A stretch of 64,000 nt of DNA from Methylobrevis albus (GTDB taxonomy: Bacteria > Pseudomonadota > Alphaproteobacteria > Rhizobiales > Pleomorphomonadaceae), in contig NZ_JADZLT010000056.1 of assembly GCF_015904235.1 (NCBI RefSeq), positions 385,049-449,048 on the forward strand, read 5' to 3'. Both the position numbers and the translations under genes were made by a program. The notes under the pieces were generated by a model. The model saw only the letters and a program-made list of their open reading frames with translations, was not told the origin of the DNA and did not search any database. Of the stretch, positions 9,695 to 18,734 are shown in pieces (positions within the stretch are counted from its first letter, which is position 1; every line of letters begins with the position of its first letter).

Positions 9695-10519
9695 TCAGAG
9701 CAGCGACCAGCCGAACTTGATCGAGACCGAGATCAGGAACAGGCCGAACAGGATCTCCAGCTTGCGCCGCGACAGCGCGTGCGCGAGGCGGACGCCATAG
9801 GGCGTGACCCACAGCGACACGGGAATCAGCAGCGCGACGCCGACCGCGTTGACGAAGCCCAGCGAGAACGGCGGCAGTTCCGGCCGGCCCCAGCCGGCGA
9901 CGATGTAGCCGATTGTGGCCGGGATCGAGATCAGCACGCCGACGCCGGACGAGGTCGCCACCGCCTGGTGCATCGAGCGGCCGTAGAGCGTCATGAAAGT
10001 GTTGTTGATCACCCCGCCGCCGATGCCCATCAGTGTGGAAAGGAAGCCGAGCACCGAGCCGAAGATCGCCCGGCCCGGATTGCCCGGCAGCGCGGTGCCG
10101 AGGCGCCAGCTGTCGCGGTTCAGCAGCATGCGCGCGGCGAGCACCAGCGCGATCACCGCGAAGATCGCCCGGAGGCCCTCGCTGGAGATGAAGGCGGCAA
10201 GCGCGGTCGCGAGGATGACGCCGAGCGGCACCCAGACCACCCAGCCCCTCAACAGCTCCATATCCACCGCGCCGCGCGCCTTGTGGGCGAAGTAGGAGCG
10301 CAGCGAGGTCGGCAGGATCACGCCGGTGGAGGTCGCGACCGCGACGTGCATGCGCACGCTCTCGTCGACGCCGATGACGCCGAGCAGCTGGTAGAACACC
10401 GGCACCATGACGGCGCCGCCGCCGATGCCGAACAGGCCGGCGAGCAGTCCGGAGATCGCCCCGGCGGCGACCACGACGGCGGCGAGTTCGAAGAGTTCCA
10501 TCGGCGAGACGGCGAGCAT
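9695..10519 (-). CDS. TSUP (TauE/SafE) family membrane permease
   Basis: An inner-membrane protein of 274 residues with about eight hydrophobic segments. The family exports or imports sulfite, sulfoacetate and other small organosulfur anions; the substrate here cannot be told. The first repeat carries GLLAGLFGIGGGAVMVP and the second GFLSTLMGIGGGVINN, the paired Gly-rich signature of the family. The ATG at 10519 is used; a GTG two codons upstream (10525) and an ATG at 10501 are alternatives, the last giving a start right before the first helix. No sulfur-metabolism genes are adjacent. Confidence 0.85.
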   Translation of the reverse strand: MLAVSPMELFELAAVVVAAGAISGLLAGLFGIGGGAVMVPVFYQLLGVIGVDESVRMHVAVATSTGVILPTSLRSYFAHKARGAVDMELLRGWVVWVPLGVILATALAAFISSEGLRAIFAVIALVLAARMLLNRDSWRLGTALPGNPGRAIFGSVLGFLSTLMGIGGGVINNTFMTLYGRSMHQAVATSSGVGVLISIPATIGYIVAGWGRPELPPFSLGFVNAVGVALLIPVSLWVTPYGVRLAHALSRRKLEILFGLFLISVSIKFGWSLL

Positions 10520-10597
10520 CGGCACTATTCCGGGGTGGCGCGGGCGGCGATGCGCCGGGCGCGGGGAGCCGCAGGGGGGGTCGGGAGCGCCGGGCCG

Positions 10598-11590
10598 TCA
10601 GGCGGCTTCGGCGCGATCGTCGCGGCGGACGGCGGCGAGTGCCCGGACGAGCAGGTCGGCCCCCGCCTCCGGATCGGTCGCGCCTTCGGTGAGGATGCGG
10701 CGCCAGGCGCGCGCGCCGGGGCGGCCCTGGAACAGGCCGAGCATGTGGCGGACGTAGTGGCGCACCCTGCCCCCGGCGGCCCGGTGGGCGGCGATCACCG
10801 GGATCAGCGCCTCGACCACCGCAAACGGATCGGGGTCGTCAACGGCCAGGCCACAGATGCGGCGGTCGACGCCGGCGAGCAACGCCGGCGACTGGTACGC
10901 CGCGCGGCCGAGCATGACGCCGTCGACGTGCTTAAGGTGCGCTTCCGCCGCATCGAGATCGTTGATGCCGCCGTTGATGCCGATGAAGACGCCCGGCAGG
11001 CGGGCTTTCAGGCGATAGACGCGGCCATAGTCGAGCGGCGGCACGTCGCGGTTCTCGCGCGGCGACAGGCCCTTCAGCCAGGCTTTCCGGGCGTGCACCC
11101 ACAGCGCATCGGTGCCGGCGGCGACGACGCTGTCCGCCATCGCGTCGAGCGCGGGTTCGGGGTCCTGCTCGTCGACGCCGATGCGGCACTTCACCGTGAC
11201 CGGGATCGATACCGCCGCCTTCATCGCGGCGACGCAGTCGCCGACCAGCGCCGGCTCCTGCATCAGGCAGGCACCGAAGCGGCCGGACTGGACGCGGTCG
11301 GACGGGCAACCTACGTTGAGGTTGATCTCGGCATAGCCGTAGTCCGCGCCGATCCGGGCGGCGCGCGCGAGATCGGCCGGGTCGCTGCCGCCGAGCTGCA
11401 GCGCGACGGGTTGTTCGTCCGCGGAAAAGCCGAGCAGCCGCTCGCGGTCGCCGTGGATCACCGCGCCCGTTGTCACCATCTCGCTATAGAGCAGCGCCTC
11501 GCGCGTCAGCGCACGATGGAACGTCCGGCACCAGCGGTCGGTCCAGTCCATCATCGGGGCGACGGCGAAGCGCCGGTCGAGGTCGGTCAT
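10598..11590 (-). CDS. dusA: tRNA-dihydrouridine(20/20a) synthase DusA
   Basis: DusA is an FMN enzyme that reduces U20 and U20a in the D-loop of tRNA. The 330-residue product starts with the FMN-binding RRFAVAPMMDWTDRWCR, carries the catalytic Cys95 in INLNVGCPSDRVQ, and the DusA-specific HARKAWLKGLSP, placing it in DusA rather than DusB/DusC. It stands alone on the minus strand; the 234 bp between it and galD contain no gene I can support. Confidence 0.93.
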   Translation of the reverse strand: MTDLDRRFAVAPMMDWTDRWCRTFHRALTREALLYSEMVTTGAVIHGDRERLLGFSADEQPVALQLGGSDPADLARAARIGADYGYAEINLNVGCPSDRVQSGRFGACLMQEPALVGDCVAAMKAAVSIPVTVKCRIGVDEQDPEPALDAMADSVVAAGTDALWVHARKAWLKGLSPRENRDVPPLDYGRVYRLKARLPGVFIGINGGINDLDAAEAHLKHVDGVMLGRAAYQSPALLAGVDRRICGLAVDDPDPFAVVEALIPVIAAHRAAGGRVRHYVRHMLGLFQGRPGARAWRRILTEGATDPEAGADLLVRALAAVRRDDRAEAA

Positions 11591-11801
11591 TCGGATACGC
11601 TTTGCTGCTCCCGGTCGGTCCGGGACACGGCCGGGCCGACCGTTGAAGTCGTTGCCATATCATATCCGAATGCACGCGAAACAGCGGCAATGGCCTCCGG
11701 CCGGCGGGAGGCAGCCTTGTCGTGATCGCACACGGGCGCATCCGGCGCCGAAGACCGGGTGCTCGGACGCCAGCCGGCGGCATGGCCTCGCGCCGGCTCA
11801 G

Positions 11802-11824
11802 GCGCCGGCGGCGCGCGCCGGCGC
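11802..11824. terminator. Perfect 9-bp GC hairpin abutting the galD stop
   Basis: GCGCCGGCG, a 5-nt loop, then CGCCGGCGC. It touches the TAA stop of galD at 11825-11827. There is no T-run on either strand, so it is either an atypical terminator or a 3' end-protecting hairpin of the catabolic operon transcript. Confidence 0.5.
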
Positions 11825-12898
11825 TTAGGGCCGAGGGGCCGGGAAGACGCGGCCGTCGAAGAGTTTGCGCGCCGTGCGGATCGTGCCGGCCGCAACGACG
11901 GCTCCGGTCGGGTCGCGCCGGATCGCCACTTCCGCGGCCCCGGACGGGTGCTCGATGCGGAAGATGCCGTCGGGCGGGAGCACGGCGAGGCAGGCGGCGG
12001 GGCCGTCCGGCAAGGCGCACGCGGTGGCGACGCTGACGGCGGCGAACACGCCGATCGAGGCGTGGCAGCGGTGCGGAATGAAGCTGCGGGTGGCGATGGC
12101 GCCGCCGTGCCGCGGCCGGGACACGAGGGTCATCTTCGGCACGGACTTTTCGGTGACGTCGCCGAGGTTCATGAGCGGCCCGGCCTGCAGGCGGATCGCC
12201 TCGAGCCGGCCTTTCAGGCCGGCGTCGGCGTCGAGCTCGGCGCGGGTCTCCTGCCCGGTGAGGCCGAAATCGGCCGCGTCCAGCACCACGATCGGCATGC
12301 CGTTGTCGATCAGCGTGCAGGCGACGCCGTCGATGATGTCGACCGCGTGGCCGGTCGGCAGCAGCGCCCCCGTCATCGAGCCGGCGATGTTCTGGAACAT
12401 CAGCGGCACGGCCGCGTGCGCGCCCGGCACGCCGTCGATGCGGGCGGTGCCTCGGTAGGAGACACGCCCGCCCGGTGTCGCGACCTGCGCGACGGCGACT
12501 TCGCCGGTGTTGACCATGTGGATGCGGACGGGGGTCTCGTCGCCAGTCGCGGCCACGAGCCCGCGCTCGATCGCCGCCGGGCCGACGCCCGCGAGGATGT
12601 TGCCGCAGCCCTGCGCGTCTGACACCAGCGCCGCGTCGACGAAGACCTGCAGGAACAGGTAGTCGACGTCGGCATCGGGCCGGGTGGACGGCGACAGGAT
12701 CGCGACCTTGGACGTCAGCGGATCGGCGCCGCCGATGCCGTCGATCTGCCGCGCGTCCGGCGACCCCATGACCCGCAGCAGCAGGTCGTCGATGGCCGCG
12801 CGATCGGGCGGCAGATCGGAGGCAAGAAAATAGGCGCCCTTCGACGTGCCGCCGCGCATCCAGAGGCAGGGGATGCCGTCGAGTTCCGGGTCAGACAT
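11825..12898 (-). CDS. galD: 4-oxalomesaconate tautomerase, GalD/PrpF family
   Basis: PrpF-fold isomerase of 357 residues. GalD interconverts keto and enol forms of 4-oxalomesaconate, the step between ring cleavage and hydration in gallate degradation. The N-terminal [16 protein letters not shown] (about 9-24) and the segment [14 protein letters not shown] match this family and contain the conserved catalytic Cys region of PrpF-like enzymes. The assignment to GalD rather than methylaconitate isomerase PrpF is supported by the adjoining galC and galB-type genes and the lack of prpC/acnD. The start overlaps the galC stop by 8 bp, so it is the last gene of the operon. Confidence 0.85.
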   Translation of the reverse strand: MSDPELDGIPCLWMRGGTSKGAYFLASDLPPDRAAIDDLLLRVMGSPDARQIDGIGGADPLTSKVAILSPSTRPDADVDYLFLQVFVDAALVSDAQGCGNILAGVGPAAIERGLVAATGDETPVRIHMVNTGEVAVAQVATPGGRVSYRGTARIDGVPGAHAAVPLMFQNIAGSMTGALLPTGHAVDIIDGVACTLIDNGMPIVVLDAADFGLTGQETRAELDADAGLKGRLEAIRLQAGPLMNLGDVTEKSVPKMTLVSRPRHGGAIATRSFIPHRCHASIGVFAAVSVATACALPDGPAACLAVLPPDGIFRIEHPSGAAEVAIRRDPTGAVVAAGTIRTARKLFDGRVFPAPRP

Positions 12899-13562
12899 AT
12901 TTCAGCCCGAGGTCGGCGAGGCGCTGGCGCATGTCGTAGATGTCGAGCCCGAGTTCGCCGGCGGCGAGGCGCCGGCGCTTGGCGTCCTCGGCCGCGACGC
13001 GCTTTTCCGCGGCGGCGGCCACAGTCGCAGCTTCGGCGCGCCGGACGACCACGACACCGTCGTCGTCGGCGACGATCACGTCGCCGGCCTCGACCAGCTG
13101 GCCGGCGCAGACCACCGGCACGTTGACCGACCCGAGCGACGCCTTGATGGTGCCCTGCGCGCTGATCGCCTTCGACCAGACCGGGAAGCCCATCGCGGTC
13201 AGGTCGCGGATGTCGCGGACGCCGGCGTCGATGATCAGCCCGCCGCAGCCGCGGGCCTTGGCCGAGGTCGCCAGCAGGTCGCCGAAATAGCCGTTGTCGC
13301 AGGGCGAGGTCGGGGCGAGCACGAGGATGTCGCCGGCGCGCAGCTGCTCGATGGCGACATGCAGCATCCAGTTGTCGCCGGGCGGCGCGCTGATCGTCAC
13401 GGCGCTGCCGGCGATCTGGGCGCCGGAATAGATCGGCCGCATGTAACTCGCGAGACACCCCGTGCGCCCCTGCGCCTCGTGGACGGTGGCCACCCCTGCC
13501 GCGGCGAGACGGCGGATCGTCTCGGGGTCGGCGCGCTGGATCTCCGTGACGACGACGCTCAT
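12891..13562 (-). CDS. galC: 4-carboxy-4-hydroxy-2-oxoadipate aldolase / oxaloacetate decarboxylase
   Basis: Class II (metal-dependent) HMG/CHA aldolase of 223 residues that splits 4-carboxy-4-hydroxy-2-oxoadipate into pyruvate and oxaloacetate and can decarboxylate oxaloacetate. The RraA-like fold is recognisable from [14 protein letters not shown] near the N-terminus, [20 protein letters not shown], and the metal-site segment [15 protein letters not shown]. The ATG at 13562 overlaps the stop of the dioxygenase gene (ATGA). LigK and ProA are homologues; the name galC is chosen because the surrounding genes match the gallate rather than the complete protocatechuate 4,5-cleavage set. Confidence 0.88.
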   Translation of the reverse strand: MSVVVTEIQRADPETIRRLAAAGVATVHEAQGRTGCLASYMRPIYSGAQIAGSAVTISAPPGDNWMLHVAIEQLRAGDILVLAPTSPCDNGYFGDLLATSAKARGCGGLIIDAGVRDIRDLTAMGFPVWSKAISAQGTIKASLGSVNVPVVCAGQLVEAGDVIVADDDGVVVVRRAEAATVAAAAEKRVAAEDAKRRRLAAGELGLDIYDMRQRLADLGLKYV

Positions 13563-14530
13563 CGGCCGTGCTCCTTGCCAGCGACCGGGGGCGTTCCGTG
13601 CGAATGGAAGGTGTCGATGGTCTTCAGGCCCCAGGCCTGGCCCTTCTTGCGGTCCTTTTCCGTCCAGACGATCGGTCGCCAGTCGGGGGCGAGGATCAGG
13701 CGCGCGCCGGCGTTGGCGAGTTCCACCCGGTTGCCGGCCGGCTCCCAGACGTAGAGGAAGAAGGTGCCCTGGATCGCATGCTTGTGCGGGCCGGTTTCGA
13801 TGTGGACGCCGTTCTGCAGGAAGATGTCGGCGGCGCGCAGGATGTCCTCGCGCTGGTCGGTGGCGTAGGTCACATGGTGCAGCCGGCCGTTGCCGCCGCC
13901 GTGCTCCTCGGTGCAGGCGAGGTCGTAGGTCTTGTTGTTGACCGTGAACCAGCAGCCGCCGAGGCGCCCGTTGTCGAGCTGGATGCACTCGGTGACCCGC
14001 GAGCCGAGGCAGGTCTCCATGAAGCGGCGGAACTCCGTCACGTCGGCGCTGAGGAGATTGAGGTGGTCGAGGCGGCGGGGCGCCGCGCCGGTGAAGGCCG
14101 ACGCCGTGTTCTTCAGCGCCGCCCGGTCGCTGTCGTCCGCCGGCTCGTACCAGACCGTGTCGTAGTAGATCTCGAAGACGTGGCCGAACGGATCCTCGAA
14201 GCGGAAGGCGGCGCCGTGGCTGAGGTCGCCGTCGTGCCAGCCGTGCAGCTTGTAGCCGGACGCCTTGATCAGCGCGACGCGCTCGGCCAGCGCTTCGGGT
14301 GAGGCGGCGCGATAGGCGATGTGGCCGACGCCGGTCGTCGCCGCCCGCGTCAGCTTCAGCGAGCAGAACTCGTAGTCGTCCCAGGCGCGCAGATAGGCGC
14401 TGGTCTCGTCACGTCCGGAGAGCTTCAGCCCGTAGACGCGCACGAAGAAATCGAGGCTCTCCTCGAACTTGTCGGTGAGCATCTCGACGTGGCCGAGGTG
14501 GGCAATGGCGCCCGAAGGATTGGTCGACAT
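13559..14530 (-). CDS. VOC-family (type I) extradiol ring-cleaving dioxygenase
   Basis: A 323-residue two-domain VOC protein resembling catechol 2,3-dioxygenase. The three expected Fe(II) ligands are present: H156 in LDHLNLL, H219 (or H218) in LHHVTY and E270 in [10 protein letters not shown], with spacing of 63 and 51 residues close to that of metapyrocatechase. The N-terminal domain repeat starts [10 protein letters not shown]. The C-terminal tail beyond 280 is basic and Trp-containing. It sits between the galB-type and galC genes, so it probably opens the ring of the substrate whose product those enzymes process. Described gallate dioxygenases (GalA, DesB) are LigB-type and unrelated. The start at 14530 is preferred over an in-frame codon 7 residues upstream. 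Confidence 0.85.
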   Translation of the reverse strand: MSTNPSGAIAHLGHVEMLTDKFEESLDFFVRVYGLKLSGRDETSAYLRAWDDYEFCSLKLTRAATTGVGHIAYRAASPEALAERVALIKASGYKLHGWHDGDLSHGAAFRFEDPFGHVFEIYYDTVWYEPADDSDRAALKNTASAFTGAAPRRLDHLNLLSADVTEFRRFMETCLGSRVTECIQLDNGRLGGCWFTVNNKTYDLACTEEHGGGNGRLHHVTYATDQREDILRAADIFLQNGVHIETGPHKHAIQGTFFLYVWEPAGNRVELANAGARLILAPDWRPIVWTEKDRKKGQAWGLKTIDTFHSHGTPPVAGKEHGR

Positions 14531-14592
14531 CGTCAAGCGTTTCCTCTGCAAATGGTGGCCGCGGCAAGCCGCGGGCGCCGGTTCGGACCAGC

Positions 14593-15327
14593 CTAGAGCT
14601 CATCCACCGTGCGCGGGAACACCGCCTGGAACCCCTCGGCATACTTCGAGGCGCGCCCGCCGGACTGGCCGCCGGAGTTGCGCTGGAAGTGATTGCCGCG
14701 GTTCTCGGCGACGTTGGTGTAGAAGTCCCAGAGGTGTTCCTGGCCGGCCATGCATTCGATCGCGGCGCGCTTCTTGTCCCAGACCTCGGTGATGTCGAGG
14801 AACACATCCGGCTTCCAGCCCATCTGTTCGGTCTGGTGCGGCTCGAACAGGTAGAGCTGCGGCGCGCCGAGCACCTTCTGGCCGGGGTTGTGACCCCAGG
14901 CCTGGGCGATCATCCGGCAATCCAGCACGAACCGCGTCGTGTTCATGTGATCGGTGTTGTAGGGGTCCCACAGCGAGTGGCTCATCATGAACGCCGGTTG
15001 CACGGCGCGGATGAGATCGACCATCCGGTCGCGGCTGTCGGGGCCGAAATCGAGCGGATAGTCGCCGAGGTCAAGAAATTGAATATCGTGCACGTCCAGC
15101 ACGACGGCGGCGGCCTCGGCCTCCCTGCGGCGCGCGGCCTTGACCTCGGCGAGCGTCATGCCCGGCTGCTTCCACAGCTTGGCGCTTTCTCCGCGTTCGC
15201 CGAACGACAGGCAGGCGACGGTGACGTCATAGCCGAGCTTCTGGTGCAGCGCGATCGCGCCGCCGCAGCGCCAGACGAAGTCGGCGGCATGTGCGCTGAC
15301 GACCAGCGCGGTCTTCTTTCCGGACAA
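14593..15327 (-). CDS. galB: PIG-L-fold 4-oxalomesaconate hydratase, GalB type
   Basis: GalB of Pseudomonas putida is a zinc hydratase in the PIG-L (LmbE) deacetylase superfamily that converts 4-oxalomesaconate to 4-carboxy-4-hydroxy-2-oxoadipate. In this 244-residue protein the usual AHPDD motif reads S-A-H13-A-A-D16: zinc ligands His13 and Asp16 remain while the general base Asp of deacetylases is Ala15. The third ligand is likely H127 in YNTDHMNT. This fits a hydratase rather than an N-acetyl hydrolase. The start codon is TTG at 15327, with GGGAG 7 nt upstream. It is the first gene of the minus-strand operon and lies divergent from the LysR gene. Confidence 0.82.
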   Translation of the reverse strand: MSGKKTALVVSAHAADFVWRCGGAIALHQKLGYDVTVACLSFGERGESAKLWKQPGMTLAEVKAARRREAEAAAVVLDVHDIQFLDLGDYPLDFGPDSRDRMVDLIRAVQPAFMMSHSLWDPYNTDHMNTTRFVLDCRMIAQAWGHNPGQKVLGAPQLYLFEPHQTEQMGWKPDVFLDITEVWDKKRAAIECMAGQEHLWDFYTNVAENRGNHFQRNSGGQSGGRASKYAEGFQAVFPRTVDEL

Positions 15328-15408
15328 GGCCAGTCTCCCAAGGGTAACTCGTCCCCTGGTTTCTGAGCGCGGGGGGCGCGAAACGCCATTCCAATGCGCT
15401 GTCCCTGC

Positions 15409-15424
15409 GATAATTTATTGATAC
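15409..15424. promoter_or_regulatory. AT-rich site in the galB-lysR divergent promoter
   Basis: GATAATTTATTGATAC is the only AT-rich patch in the 125-bp gap between the two divergent genes. It contains a T-N11-A type arrangement expected of LysR-regulator boxes, and GATAAT could be a -10 element for the rightward gene. The assignment is tentative. Confidence 0.3.
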
Positions 15425-15452
15425 AGTCGGTGCGTGGTCCGGAGGCGACGCG

Positions 15453-16667
15453 ATGGAAAAGTTCAACCTGCGCCACCTGCGCGCGTTCCAGGAGGTCGCC
15501 CGCTGCGGCAGCGTCTCGCGGGCATCGGAGCAGGTGTTCCTGTCGCAGCCGGCGATCACGCAGGCGCTCTCGAAGCTGGAGCGAACGCTCGGAACCCGGC
15601 TGTTCCTGCGCAAGAGCACCGGCATGTACCTGACCGAGGCCGGCACCACCCTGCATGTTCGCGTCGAGCGCGCGCTGGAGCTGCTGGCGAGCGGCGCCCG
15701 GCGCGCCGCGCGCGCCGCCGGCCGCGGCCATCACGGCGGGTTCCAGAACTTTGACCAGCTGCTGACCACCGTCCAGCTCCGCGGGCTGCTCGCGCTCGCG
15801 AGCACGGGCAACTATTCCTGGGCGGCCCGGACCCTCGGCCTGTCGCGGCCGTCGATCCATCGCTCGATCAACGACATCGAGCGGATCGCGGGCTTCGAGA
15901 TGTTTGCGAAGACCGCGCAGGGCTTCGAGCTGACCCAGGCCGGCAACCTGTTCCGGCGCAGCGTGCTGCTGGCCTTCGAGGAACTGCGCCAGGGGCTCGA
16001 GGAAATCGACCTGCTGCTCGGGCACGATACGCCGCGGCTCGCGGTCGGCAGCCTGCCGCTCGCCCGCAGCTTCATCCTGCCGAAGGTGATCAACGACCTC
16101 GGCGTGATCCGGCCGGAGGTGCGGATCACGGTGCGCGACGGCTCCTACAGCGACCTGTTGCACGCGCTGCGCTATGGCGAGATCGATCTGCTGGTCGGCG
16201 CCTTGCGCTCGCCGCTGCCGTTCGACGATGTCGAGCAGGAGCCGCTCTATACCGACCGGCTGGCGATCGTCGGCCGCGCCGGCCATCCGCTCGCAGGGCG
16301 CGGCGATCTCGACGCCAAGACGCTGGCGCTATTTTCCTGGGTTACACCGTCGCCGGACATTCCGACGCGCAAGCACTTCGACAGCCTGTTCAGCGCCGCC
16401 CATGTGCCGGCGCCGACGCGGCTGGTGGAGAGCAGCTCCCTCGTGCTGACCCGCGGCCTGCTGCTCGGCAGCGACCGGCTGACGATCATCTCGCGCCACC
16501 AGATCGCGCGGGAGCTCGACGAGGGCATTCTCGCCGAGATCGACTTTCCGCTCGTCGGCTCGGAACGCGAGATCGGGGTGACGACGCGCAGCGGCTGGCA
16601 GCCGACCACGACGCAGTCGCTGTTCGTCCGCATGCTCCGCGACGTCTGCGCCGGGCTCTCCCGCTAG
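15453..16667 (+). CDS. LysR-family regulator with two N-terminal winged-helix domains
   Basis: A 404-residue protein, about 100 longer than a normal LysR regulator. Residues 5-65 are a standard LysR wHTH (LRHLRAFQEVARCGSVSRAS then FLSQPAITQALSKLE). Residues 105-165 form a second, divergent copy (LRGLLALASTGNYSWAARTL then LSRPSIHRSINDIE). The inducer-binding domain follows from about 190 to the end. SD GGAGG lies before the ATG at 15453. It is divergent from the galB operon and precedes the dehydrogenase and TRAP genes, so it likely controls both. The doubled DNA-binding part is seen directly; its effect on operator choice is unknown. Confidence 0.88.
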   Translation: MEKFNLRHLRAFQEVARCGSVSRASEQVFLSQPAITQALSKLERTLGTRLFLRKSTGMYLTEAGTTLHVRVERALELLASGARRAARAAGRGHHGGFQNFDQLLTTVQLRGLLALASTGNYSWAARTLGLSRPSIHRSINDIERIAGFEMFAKTAQGFELTQAGNLFRRSVLLAFEELRQGLEEIDLLLGHDTPRLAVGSLPLARSFILPKVINDLGVIRPEVRITVRDGSYSDLLHALRYGEIDLLVGALRSPLPFDDVEQEPLYTDRLAIVGRAGHPLAGRGDLDAKTLALFSWVTPSPDIPTRKHFDSLFSAAHVPAPTRLVESSSLVLTRGLLLGSDRLTIISRHQIARELDEGILAEIDFPLVGSEREIGVTTRSGWQPTTTQSLFVRMLRDVCAGLSR

Positions 16668-16771
16668 CGCTGCCCTGTCCGGTATTTGGATAGCAGCGGC
16701 AGAAATCCGATTTCAGGCCTGCCGCCCGCTTTGCTATCCCGGCAGGGTGGAGCAATGGGAGAGCGGGCGTG

Positions 16772-17701
16772 ATGCCTGATGTTGTGCCGCATGACCCGAC
16801 CTTGCCTCGCGTCGCCTTCGTCGGCTTCGGCGAGGCCGCCCAGGCGTTCTGGACGGGCTGGAGCCGCACGGCGCTGCCGGCCGCACGCGCGTTCGACATC
16901 GCCACCGACCTCGCCTCCCGCCGGACGTCCAAGCGGGACGACTACCGGCGGACCGGGATGGACGGCGCCGCGACGCTTCCCGAAGCACTGCGGAACGCCG
17001 AGGTGGTGTTTTCGCTGGTGACGGCCGACCAGGCCAACGCGGCGGCCGCCGCCGCGGCGCCGGTGCTGCCGCGCGGGGCGCTCTGGTTCGACTGCAATTC
17101 CTGTGCGCCGCAGACCAAGCAGGCGTCCGCCGCGCTGATCGAAGCGGCCGGCGGGCGCTATGTCGACGTCGCGGTGATGGCGCCCGTCCATCCGCGCCTG
17201 CACCTCACCCCCCTGCTCGTCAGCGGGCCGCACGGGGATGCGGCGCTGGCGGCGCTGCGGGCGCTCGGCATGGACGCCGAGGTCGTTTCCGACACGGTCG
17301 GCACGGCGTCGTCGGTGAAGCTCTGCCGGTCGATCATGATCAAGGGCCTCGAGGCCCTGACGGCCGAATGCCTGCTGGCGGGCCGTCACCTCGGCGTCGA
17401 GACCAAGGTGCTGGCGACGCTCGAGGACACCTTCCCGGGCTTCGACTGGACCCAGCGCGCCGCGGGCATGCTGGAGCGCGCCGCGTCGCATGGCCGGCGC
17501 CGCTCGGCGGAAATGCGCGAGACCGCGGCGATGATCGAACAGCTCGGCCTGCCCGGTCGCATGTCGCACGCCGCGGCAATCTGGCAGCAGCAGATCGGCG
17601 AACTCGAGCTGAAGGTCGGGCGCACTGATCCCGGCGCGACGGCCGATGCGATCCTTTCGGCGCTGAACGGCAAGGGACGCAAGACGCGCAACTCCGCTTA
17701 G
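16772..17701 (+). CDS. NAD(P)-dependent dehydrogenase with DUF1932 domain
   Basis: A 309-residue member of the 6-phosphogluconate/3-hydroxyisobutyrate dehydrogenase superfamily. The Rossmann start is LPRVAFVGFGEAAQAF (about 11-26), and the catalytic-domain region KLCRSIMIKGLEALTAEC fits the DUF1932 C-terminal half. The substrate is unknown. Lying between the LysR regulator and the TRAP transporter, it probably oxidises a hydroxy-acid or hemiacetal intermediate, or reduces a product, of the aromatic pathway. The first codon could also be the GTG at 16769, one residue earlier. Confidence 0.78.
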   Translation: MPDVVPHDPTLPRVAFVGFGEAAQAFWTGWSRTALPAARAFDIATDLASRRTSKRDDYRRTGMDGAATLPEALRNAEVVFSLVTADQANAAAAAAAPVLPRGALWFDCNSCAPQTKQASAALIEAAGGRYVDVAVMAPVHPRLHLTPLLVSGPHGDAALAALRALGMDAEVVSDTVGTASSVKLCRSIMIKGLEALTAECLLAGRHLGVETKVLATLEDTFPGFDWTQRAAGMLERAASHGRRRSAEMRETAAMIEQLGLPGRMSHAAAIWQQQIGELELKVGRTDPGATADAILSALNGKGRKTRNSA

Positions 17702-17738
17702 CTCGGCAAGAATAAAATCGATTGAAGGAGGAACCGAC

Positions 17739-18728
17739 ATGTTGAAGCAGAAACTGGCGTTCGCTTTTGCCGCCGCGATGTTCGCCACCACGTCGCTGGC
17801 GTCGGCGACCGAACTGAAGCTCGCCGATTTCCAGCCCCCGACGCACTTCGTCGTCAAGAACGCCTATGAGCCGTTTGCCGCCTCCGTCTCGGAGAAGACC
17901 GGCGGCGCGGTGACGGTGAAGGTGTTCATGGGCGGCGAACTCGGGCCGGGACCGGCCGAGCAGTACAGCCGCGCCGTCGACGGCGTCACCGACATCGCCT
18001 TCGGCCTGCCCGGCTACACGGCCTCCAACTTCCCGAAGACGCTGCTGACCGAGCTTCCGGGCGTGCTGTCGGCGGATACCGGCACCGCGCAAATGATCGC
18101 CAACATCGACATGCTCGCCGACGAATACCGGCGCGTCGTGCTGCTCGGGCTGTGGAACAACGCCCCGAACATCATCTTCACCGCGACCAAGCCGATCCGC
18201 AGCTTCGAGGACCTCAAGGGCCTGAAGATCCGCGTTCCCTCGCGCAACGCCGGTCTCGTCGTCGAGGCCTGGGGCGCGAGCCCGGTGTCGATGCCGGCGC
18301 CGGAAATCTACAACGCGCTGCAGACCGGCGTGATCGACGGCGCCATGACCGACGCGACGACCCTCGGCGCGTTCAAGCTCGCCGAAGTGACAAACTACAT
18401 CACGGTCGGCATGGACACGACGATCTCGAGCTTCTTCCTGATCATGAACCGCGACAGCTTCGAGGGCCTCGACGAAGCCCAGCAGCAGGTGGTGGTGGAC
18501 GCCGGGCGCGAGGCCGCGCTGAACGGCAACAAGGCCTGGCTCGGCATCGCCGACAAGGCGCTCGCCGGCTTCGCCGCGACCGAGGGCAAGGAAGTCATCA
18601 CGCTCGCGGACGCGGAAACGGCGAAGTTCAATGCGGCTTCGGCGGCGGTCGTGGCCAAGGTCGTCGCCGACGCCGAGGCCCAGGGCATCGCGGCCGGCGC
18701 CTTCGTCGACGCCCTCAAGAGCGAGTAA
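17739..18728 (+). CDS. TRAP transporter solute-binding protein (DctP family)
   Basis: Periplasmic binding protein of 329 residues, delivering an organic acid to the DctQM permease. The signal peptide MLKQKLAFAFAAAMFATTSL ends at an A-S-A site near residue 23. The family segment GLKIRVPSRNAGLVVEAWGA contains the Arg that normally salt-bridges the substrate carboxylate. A strong SD (AAGGAGG) precedes the ATG. The ligand cannot be read from sequence; given the flanking genes an aromatic or dicarboxylic acid is likely. Confidence 0.9.
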   Translation: MLKQKLAFAFAAAMFATTSLASATELKLADFQPPTHFVVKNAYEPFAASVSEKTGGAVTVKVFMGGELGPGPAEQYSRAVDGVTDIAFGLPGYTASNFPKTLLTELPGVLSADTGTAQMIANIDMLADEYRRVVLLGLWNNAPNIIFTATKPIRSFEDLKGLKIRVPSRNAGLVVEAWGASPVSMPAPEIYNALQTGVIDGAMTDATTLGAFKLAEVTNYITVGMDTTISSFFLIMNRDSFEGLDEAQQQVVVDAGREAALNGNKAWLGIADKALAGFAATEGKEVITLADAETAKFNAASAAVVAKVVADAEAQGIAAGAFVDALKSE

Positions 18729-18734
18729 CGCGCC

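Noticed and set aside
11825..12898. 2-methylaconitate isomerase PrpF
   Set aside because: Same fold, but no methylcitrate genes nearby, whereas galC and galB-type genes overlap or adjoin it.
14593..15327. N-acetylglucosaminyl deacetylase annotation for the PIG-L protein
   Set aside because: The catalytic Asp of the HPDD motif is Ala, and the operon encodes gallate-type catabolism.
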